This document shows, piece by piece, positions 6,234 to 11,680 of a stretch of DNA of 13,871 nt (within the stretch, counting starts at the first letter, position 1; each line of letters opens with the position of its first letter). Made by a program: the position numbers and the translations under genes. Source of the DNA: Chloroflexota bacterium (GTDB lineage: Bacteria; Chloroflexota; Anaerolineae; 4572-78; J111); the NCBI GenBank assembly GCA_003694775.1, contig RFJV01000291.1, positions 1 through 13,871 on the forward strand, written 5' to 3'. Under the pieces are notes generated by a model. That model saw nothing but the letters and a program-made list of their open reading frames with translations. It had not been told where the DNA came from and did no database searches.

Positions 6234-8219
6234 ATGGACAGCAAATACCACGTACGCGTCCCGGACCTGGATTACTTCAAAGTCCAAATTAAGTGCCAGG
6301 CCGCCTGCCCGGTGCGCACCGACGCCAGAGGGTATGTGACCGCCATAGCAGAAGGACGGCTGAAAGAAGCCTACGATATTGCCCGCGGCCCCAATCCGCT
6401 GGCCTCCATCTGCGGACGGGTGTGCAACGCGCCCTGCGAAACCGCCTGCCGCCGCGGCGACCTGGACGCCCCGATTGCCATCCGGCCCCTCAAACGGGTG
6501 GTCACCGAGCGGTACGGGGTGGAGGCCCAACAACTGCTCCCCAAACTGCAAACGGACGAAAACCAGCCGCCGGAGCGGGACCCCGGCAACATCACCGCGC
6601 ACAACCGCTATGCCCTGCACCAGATAGCCAGCCAGCCCGGACACAAAACCGGCCGGGTGGCCGTGATTGGCTCCGGCCCCGCCGGGTTAGGTTGTGCCCA
6701 CGACCTGGCCCTGCTGGGCCACCAGGTGACCATCTTTGAAGCCGCGCCGGTTCCCGGTGGAATGGTGCGGATGGGTATTCCGCTCTACCGCCTGGACCGC
6801 CGCTTGATTGACCTGGAGGTGGAAAGTGTGGTCAATCTGGGGGTCGAGCTGAAGCTCAGCACCCCCATCGGCGAAAAGATAACCTTTGCCGACCTGCGCC
6901 GCGAGTTCGACGCGGTCTTCATTGCCACCGGCCTGGGCGAAGGCCGCTCTCTGAGCATTCCCGGCGCAGACCTGGACGGGGTGCTCAAGGCCGTAGACTT
7001 CCTGCTGAACGTCAATATGGGGTACAAGGTAGAGCTGGGTAAAAAGGTCATCATCATCGGGGGAGGGAACGTGGCCGTAGACGCGGCCCGCACGGCCCTG
7101 CGCCAGATTCAGGTAGGCGATACGCCTCTGCCCCATGTTGACCGCCAGACTCTGGAGCAGATTGCCGCCGGCGAAGTTCCCCCCGACCAGGACGAGTCCC
7201 TGCACGCCGCGATTGACGCGGCCCGTGCCGCTCTTCGGCTGGGCGTGGCCGATGTGCATATGATTGCCCTGGAATCCTGGGAGGAACTGCCGGCCAGCCA
7301 GCTGGAAATTGAAGAAGCCCTGGAAGAGGGTATCCAGATTCATCCCGGCTACGGACCGCACCGGATTTTAGGCAAAAATGGCCGGGTGGTCGGCCTGGAA
7401 ACGCTGGATGTGGCCTCGGTGTTCGACGAGCAGGGGCGTTTTAATCCCACCTTTGTCCCCTTCAGCGAGCGCCGCTGGGATTGCGATACCGTCATTCTGG
7501 CGATTGGTCAGGCGGCCAAACTCGACTTCCTGGGGCAGGAGCACGGCGTGGAAATCAGCCCCCGCGGCCTGATTGTGGCCGACCCGGAGACCGGGGCCAC
7601 CACGGCTCCGGGCGTATACGCCGGCGGGGACGTAGTCTACGGGCCGCGCATTCTCATCGAGGCGGTGCGGGATGGTCAGCGGGCCGCCCGCGCTATTGAT
7701 GGGCAAATTAACGGCAAGAAGCTGGCTATCAAAACCGAAGCCGTCTGGACTGTGCGCCGCAACCATCAAATGCCGGAAGGATATATCGAGCGGCCGCGGA
7801 CCCCTGTGCCTACCTTGCCGCTTAACCGGCGTATCGGTATCAACGAGGTGGAAGTAGGCTACGATGAGGTAGAGGCCCGGCTTCAGGCAGAACGCTGTTT
7901 GAACTGCGGCATCAATACCGTGTTCGACGCCTCCAAATGCATCCTGTGCAACGGCTGTGTGGATGTTTGCCCCTGGAGCTGTCTCAAAATTGTGGACGTG
8001 CGCGACCTGGCCGGCGACGAGTCGCTCGCGGCAGCTATCCGGGCCGTGTACGGCACAGACCCGGCAGACCTGGCCAGACAGGACATCCCCGCCTCGGCCA
8101 TGCTTAAGGATGAAACCCTGTGCACCCGGTGCGGCCTGTGTGCCCGTCGCTGTCCAACAGGAGCCATCACAATGGAGACATTCTCTTTTGTGGAAACCTT
8201 GCAGTATGTGGAGGCGTAG
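6234..8219 (+). CDS. GltD-like FAD/NAD(P)/Fe-S oxidoreductase with C-terminal ferredoxin domain
   Basis: 661 residues, no signal peptide or membrane helix, so cytoplasmic. The N-terminal Fe-S domain (as in glutamate synthase small subunit and dihydropyrimidine dehydrogenase) has Cys 21, 25, 60, 64, 68 and 72 (CQAACPVRTD, CGRVCNAPCETAC). The FAD site is VAVIGSGPAGLG (143-154). The NAD(P) site is VIIIGGGNVAVDAARTALR (272-290), and a second FAD-contact region is VYAGGD (461-466). The C-terminal part has two ferredoxin-like cysteine sets, CILCNGCVDVCP (569-580) and CTRCGLCARRCP (630-641), plus Cys 555/558. About 45 residues are inserted after R290. The start is ATG 6234 with GAGGGGG four bases upstream; ATG 6213 would overlap the TPR gene and lacks a ribosome-binding site. 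No glutamate synthase large subunit is nearby, so a glutamate role is unlikely. Placed between haem proteins and cytochrome b, it probably links NAD(P)(H) to this electron-transfer complex. Confidence 0.92.
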   Translation: MDSKYHVRVPDLDYFKVQIKCQAACPVRTDARGYVTAIAEGRLKEAYDIARGPNPLASICGRVCNAPCETACRRGDLDAPIAIRPLKRVVTERYGVEAQQLLPKLQTDENQPPERDPGNITAHNRYALHQIASQPGHKTGRVAVIGSGPAGLGCAHDLALLGHQVTIFEAAPVPGGMVRMGIPLYRLDRRLIDLEVESVVNLGVELKLSTPIGEKITFADLRREFDAVFIATGLGEGRSLSIPGADLDGVLKAVDFLLNVNMGYKVELGKKVIIIGGGNVAVDAARTALRQIQVGDTPLPHVDRQTLEQIAAGEVPPDQDESLHAAIDAARAALRLGVADVHMIALESWEELPASQLEIEEALEEGIQIHPGYGPHRILGKNGRVVGLETLDVASVFDEQGRFNPTFVPFSERRWDCDTVILAIGQAAKLDFLGQEHGVEISPRGLIVADPETGATTAPGVYAGGDVVYGPRILIEAVRDGQRAARAIDGQINGKKLAIKTEAVWTVRRNHQMPEGYIERPRTPVPTLPLNRRIGINEVEVGYDEVEARLQAERCLNCGINTVFDASKCILCNGCVDVCPWSCLKIVDVRDLAGDESLAAAIRAVYGTDPADLARQDIPASAMLKDETLCTRCGLCARRCPTGAITMETFSFVETLQYVEA

Positions 8220-8249
8220 TTTTGGATGTGAGCGAGTTGGGGAGGTCTT

Positions 8250-8286
8250 CAATCTCCCAGGCTCTCAATCTCCAATCGCTAATCTC
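8250..8286 (+). repeat. Degenerate heptamer array, CAATCxx type, upstream of cytochrome b
   Basis: Three consecutive 7-base units at 8266, 8273 and 8280 (CAATCTC, CAATCGC, TAATCTC) and one more CAATCTC at 8250, nine bases before the block. It shares the unit CAATCGC with the array at 5334-5368. It fills much of the 87-base gap between the flavoprotein and cytochrome b genes and ends 20 bases before the ATG, just before the AGGAG ribosome-binding site (8293-8297). Confidence 0.7.
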
Positions 8287-8306
8287 CCATTCAGGAGCAG
8301 AAAGTT

Positions 8307-9062
8307 ATGGCAAACTTGATTGATTCAATCACCTCGTCACGGGTGTGGAAATCTTTCTTCCGGCACGGCTGGCCCGATGATGAGCTGAACCGCTCGCTGG
8401 TGATGACCACCAACATCTTCTTTCACCTGCACCCGGTCAAAGTGAGCCGGCGAAGCATCCGGGCCACCTATACCTGGGGACTGGGGGTTCTGGCAGCAAT
8501 ACTGTTTGTTGTGCTTGCCGTTACCGGGACGCTGATAATGTTCTACTACGTCCCTTCTACCGAGCTGGCTTACCACAATATTATCGACCTGCAGACAAAG
8601 GTTCCCTACGGCCAGCTTATGCGCAACATGCATCGCTGGGCCGCGCACGGAATGGTGCTGATAGTGGTGCTCCACATGGCGCGGGTCTTTTATACCGGGG
8701 CTTACAAACCGCCGCGGGAATTCAACTGGATTGTCGGTGTGGTTCTCCTCCTGCTGACCCTGGGGGCCAGCTTTACCGGCTATCTTCTGCCCTGGGACCA
8801 GCTTTCTTACTGGGCCATCACCGTGGGAACCAACATCGCCGGCTACACCCCGCTGATTGGCCCCAAAATCCGCCTGATGCTGTTGGGCGGGTTTGAAGTG
8901 GGTCAGAATGCCCTGACCCGCTTTTACGCCCTGCACATCATGGTCATCCCCCTGCTGATGACCCTGCTGATTTCTCTGCATCTCTGGCGGGTGCGCAAGG
9001 ATGGCGGCCTGGCCGCCCAGAACATCCCCGAAAGGCCGGACAGCCGGCTGGAATTCCAATAG
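8307..9062 (+). CDS. Cytochrome b6-like subunit (N-terminal cytochrome b)
   Basis: Di-haem membrane subunit of a quinol:cytochrome c oxidoreductase, 251 residues. The four b-haem histidines are H109 and H123 (spacing 14) and H210 and H225 (spacing 15), in HRWAAHGMVLIVVLH and LHIMVIPLLMTLLISLH; this is the spacing of cytochrome b6. The GYLLPWDQLSYWA motif (158-170), part of the Qo region, is conserved. Four membrane helices lie at about 58-82, 115-132, 142-160 and 209-228. The soluble N-terminus is about 50 residues, longer than in plastid b6. The position that carries the haem c(n)-binding Cys in b6 (FYCLGG) reads TYTWGLG, so that extra haem is probably absent. AGGAG at 8293-8297 supports ATG 8307. 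The C-terminal half of cytochrome b is the separate next gene, as in b6f-type complexes. Confidence 0.95.
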   Translation: MANLIDSITSSRVWKSFFRHGWPDDELNRSLVMTTNIFFHLHPVKVSRRSIRATYTWGLGVLAAILFVVLAVTGTLIMFYYVPSTELAYHNIIDLQTKVPYGQLMRNMHRWAAHGMVLIVVLHMARVFYTGAYKPPREFNWIVGVVLLLLTLGASFTGYLLPWDQLSYWAITVGTNIAGYTPLIGPKIRLMLLGGFEVGQNALTRFYALHIMVIPLLMTLLISLHLWRVRKDGGLAAQNIPERPDSRLEFQ

Positions 9063-9077
9063 GAAGAGGTAACGGCT

Positions 9078-9839
9078 ATGGCAGTAGAAAACAAACCGGA
9101 CGAACGCTTTGTCCGCGGTCCCGTTAAAACGTACGGCTTGATGGAGCTGGTGCGGGGCCGGTCGCCAATGGTGGAAAAAGGCCCGGATGATACCGTCTTT
9201 TCCTTTCCCATTGTCGCGATACTGGAGGCCCTGCTGGCGCTGGGCACTATCCTGGTGCTGGGCTTTTTCTCCCTGGTGCGGAATGCCCCGCTGGAGGAGC
9301 TGGCAAACCCGGATTTAACCACCAACCCGGCCAAGGCTCCATGGTATTTTATGGCCTTGCAGGAACTGCTTCTGCACATGCATCCGGTCCTGGCCGGCAT
9401 CATTGTGCCGGGGGTGGTGGTGCTGTTTTTGATAATCCTGCCCTACATCGATACCGACCGCTCCGATGCCGGTCGCTGGTTTGCCACCCCCCGCGGGCCA
9501 AAATGGGTTTACTTTACCGCCCTCTACACCGTCATTGCCCAGGCCGGTCTGATTTATTTTGACGAAGTGATGGGCCTGCGCGGCCTGGGCGCGGCCTCGC
9601 CGCTCCTGCTCCAGTTTGTCGGCCCTATAATGTTCGGGGTGATTCTGTTTGCCCTGCCCCTGCTGGTGGTCTGGCGGTTCAAACCGACCCGCCGCGAGCT
9701 GATGCTGGTCATCTTTACCATCATCATCGTATCGGCCATCACCCTGACCATCGCCGGCTTCCTGTTCCGCGGGCCGGGTATGCATCTGTATCCGCCCTGG
9801 GGTATGCCCGACGGCTACAATCCCTGGTCGAGTCTGTAA
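9078..9839 (+). CDS. Cytochrome b C-terminal subunit (subunit IV-like)
   Basis: 253 residues, completing the split cytochrome b with the preceding gene (15-base gap; ribosome-binding site AGGAAGAGG at 9061-9069). Membrane helices lie at about 43-66, 104-122, 143-161, 173-199 and 208-230, more than the three of plastid subunit IV and closer to the C-terminal half of a long cytochrome b. The Qo-site PEWY motif appears as KAPWYF (86-91), so the usual Glu is a Pro. The following LQELLLHMHPVLAGIIVPG matches the rest of that region. It ends with HLYPPWGMPDGYNPW. The assignment is secure from position and motif context. Its partner quinone is not stated by sequence; menaquinone is likely if the host is Chloroflexota. 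Confidence 0.93.
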   Translation: MAVENKPDERFVRGPVKTYGLMELVRGRSPMVEKGPDDTVFSFPIVAILEALLALGTILVLGFFSLVRNAPLEELANPDLTTNPAKAPWYFMALQELLLHMHPVLAGIIVPGVVVLFLIILPYIDTDRSDAGRWFATPRGPKWVYFTALYTVIAQAGLIYFDEVMGLRGLGAASPLLLQFVGPIMFGVILFALPLLVVWRFKPTRRELMLVIFTIIIVSAITLTIAGFLFRGPGMHLYPPWGMPDGYNPWSSL

Positions 9840-9852
9840 TTGAGGTGAACTG

Positions 9853-10341
9853 ATGAACCAACCCAAAAATGCCAACCGTGTGAATCGCCGCCAGTTCTTT
9901 GGTCTGGCCTGGGCCGTGGCTTTCATCGGTCTGCTGGGGCAGATTGGGGCCGGTCTGGCCCGCTTTATGACCCCCGTATTGGAGGAAGGTGCATTCGGTA
10001 CAAAGGTAAAGGCCGGCCGCGTGGATGATTTTGAAATCGGCTCGGTGAGCTATTTCCGGCAATCCCGTTTCTACCTGATTCGACTGGAAGATGGCTTTCT
10101 GGCCCTGTACCGCAAGTGCACCCACCTGGGCTGTGTTGTCCCCTGGGACGAAAACGCCGGTAACTTCAACTGCCCCTGCCACAGCTCCCTGTTCAATCAA
10201 GTGGGCGAAGTCCTCAGCGGACCGGCCCCCCGGCCCCTGGACCTCTTTCCGGTCGAAATCCGGGGCGATGAGGTTTACGTGGATACCGGCGTGGTCATCC
10301 AGCGCGACCGGTTCGACCCGTCGCAGGTGACACCGGTTTAA
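9853..10341 (+). CDS. Rieske [2Fe-2S] iron-sulfur subunit
   Basis: 162 residues. Both Rieske boxes are present: CTHLGC (89-94) and CPCHSS (107-112). Cluster ligands would be C89, H91, C107 and H110, with C94-C109 as the stabilising disulfide. The N-terminus has an NRRQFFG twin-arginine-like motif (11-17) followed by a membrane helix (about 18-37), so the cluster domain is exported, possibly by Tat, and stays anchored. It takes the first electron from quinol at the Qo site and hands it to a cytochrome c. The start at ATG 9853 is supported by GAGGTGA at 9842-9848, and the gap to subunit IV is 13 bases. Confidence 0.96.
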   Translation: MNQPKNANRVNRRQFFGLAWAVAFIGLLGQIGAGLARFMTPVLEEGAFGTKVKAGRVDDFEIGSVSYFRQSRFYLIRLEDGFLALYRKCTHLGCVVPWDENAGNFNCPCHSSLFNQVGEVLSGPAPRPLDLFPVEIRGDEVYVDTGVVIQRDRFDPSQVTPV

Positions 10342-10352
10342 GGAGAAAGCGG

Positions 10353-11585
10353 ATGAAAGAGTACAACTACAACTTCTATGCTTACCTGGGGGCTGTTCTG
10401 ACCCTGGCTACCGTACTGGTCTTTGGCCTGTTTTCCGCGCTTCAGCCGGGAAAGATGGTCGCCACGGCAAAGGCGCTGGAAGCCGAAGCCATCAAGCGCG
10501 GGGCCGAGGTTTATGCCCGCGACTGCGCCACCTGCCACGGCGACAGAGGAGAGGGCGTCCGCAACAGCGGCCCGGCCCTGAACACCAAAGAGTTCCTCAC
10601 CGCCGCACCCGACGAGCTGATTTTCAACACCATCACCGATGGCCGGCCCGGTACGTCGATGCCGGCCTGGGGACAGGCCCGCGGCGGTCCCTACAACGCC
10701 CAGGTCATCGAAGACCTGGTGGCCTACATCCGCTCCTGGGAACCCACTGCCCCCTCGCTGGAAGAGATGGTCTACGAGGGCGACCCGGTAGCCGGCGCGG
10801 TCCTCTTTTCCACCACCTGCTACGCCTGTCACGGCGTGTCGGGCGAGGGAACCGGGGCCGGCAAACCCCTGAACGACCCGGAACTGCTGGCCCGCTACGA
10901 TGACGGCTACTTCCGCGATGTCATCGCCCGCGGCCGCCCCGACCGGGGAATGCCTACCTGGGGGTCGGTGCTGTCACCCAACCAGATTGAAGACCTGGTG
11001 GCCTTTATCCGCAGTTGGGAAAAAGAAACACCGCCACCAATGGCAGAACTGGGCGGAGATGTCAGGCGCGGGGAAGACATCTTCAATGCTACCTGTGTTA
11101 TCTGTCACGGCCCGGCGGGAAGCGGCACAGAGGTGGCTCCTCGTCTGGCAGAAGACCCCATTCTTAACGACCGGCAAGCAGTGTACACCACCATTAGCGA
11201 GGGACGCCTGGAGGATGGAATGCCCAGTTGGGGCAAGGTGCTGTCGCCCGCAGAAATCAACGACCTGATTGCCTATCTCGACACGCTGAAGGCCGGCGCT
11301 TCGACAGAGCAACCTGCCCCATCCTCAGAAGCAACCGCGGCGGTGCCGCCAAAGGCGGAGTTTATGTTTATTCAGCACTGCGCCACCTGCCACGGCCTCA
11401 AGGGCGAAGGCCGCGAGGATGCTCCGGCCCTGGTCAACAATGAGTTCATCCAGACCAACGACGACCAGGCCCTGCTTTCGCTCATTCTGAACGGACGGCC
11501 CAACACAGCTATGGAAGGCTTTGCCGGAGAACTCACCGAGGACGATATCCGGCAGATTATCCCGCTTCTGCGAAGCTGGCAGTAA
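10353..11585 (+). CDS. Membrane-anchored tetrahaem cytochrome with four fused class I c domains
   Basis: 410 residues with an uncleaved N-terminal helix (about 10-30) and four tandem cytochrome c domains. CXXCH sites start at C58 (CATCH), C156 (CYACH), C248 (CVICH) and C343 (CATCH), spaced 98, 92 and 95 residues. Candidate distal Met ligands are M103 (GTSMPAWG), M200 (DRGMPTWG), M290 (EDGMPSWG) and M387 (NTAMEGFAG). The fourth departs from the MPxWG pattern and follows a Ser/Pro/Ala linker (about 314-334). AAGGAG at 10340-10345 is seven bases before the ATG, and the Rieske gene ends 11 bases upstream. It most likely takes electrons from the Rieske protein, the job of cytochrome c1 or f, and passes them outward. 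The repeated domains point to internal duplication. Confidence 0.94.
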   Translation: MKEYNYNFYAYLGAVLTLATVLVFGLFSALQPGKMVATAKALEAEAIKRGAEVYARDCATCHGDRGEGVRNSGPALNTKEFLTAAPDELIFNTITDGRPGTSMPAWGQARGGPYNAQVIEDLVAYIRSWEPTAPSLEEMVYEGDPVAGAVLFSTTCYACHGVSGEGTGAGKPLNDPELLARYDDGYFRDVIARGRPDRGMPTWGSVLSPNQIEDLVAFIRSWEKETPPPMAELGGDVRRGEDIFNATCVICHGPAGSGTEVAPRLAEDPILNDRQAVYTTISEGRLEDGMPSWGKVLSPAEINDLIAYLDTLKAGASTEQPAPSSEATAAVPPKAEFMFIQHCATCHGLKGEGREDAPALVNNEFIQTNDDQALLSLILNGRPNTAMEGFAGELTEDDIRQIIPLLRSWQ

Positions 11586-11614
11586 CCAGTTTCTTCTGTG
11601 TTCCCCTCTTTTTT

Positions 11615-11653
11615 GGCGGGGCGTGCCGTGGGCGGCGCGTCCCGCCGATTTTT
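11615..11653 (+). terminator. Intrinsic terminator at the end of the respiratory operon
   Basis: A 13-bp stem (11615-11627 against 11634-11646, two G-T pairs, six-base loop GTGGGC) is followed by GA and a five-T run at 11649-11653, 30 bases after the tetrahaem gene stop. It suits transcription from the left. On the other strand the stem is followed by A residues, so it is not an obvious terminator for the convergent comEC gene. Confidence 0.75.
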
Positions 11654-11680
11654 CTTTGCGGCGGACAGCCGGCCAGCACT

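Noticed and set aside
6234..8219. Glutamate synthase small subunit (gltD) as the function
   Set aside because: The fold is shared, but there is no large subunit, a ferredoxin domain is added at the C-terminus, and the gene lies inside a cytochrome operon.
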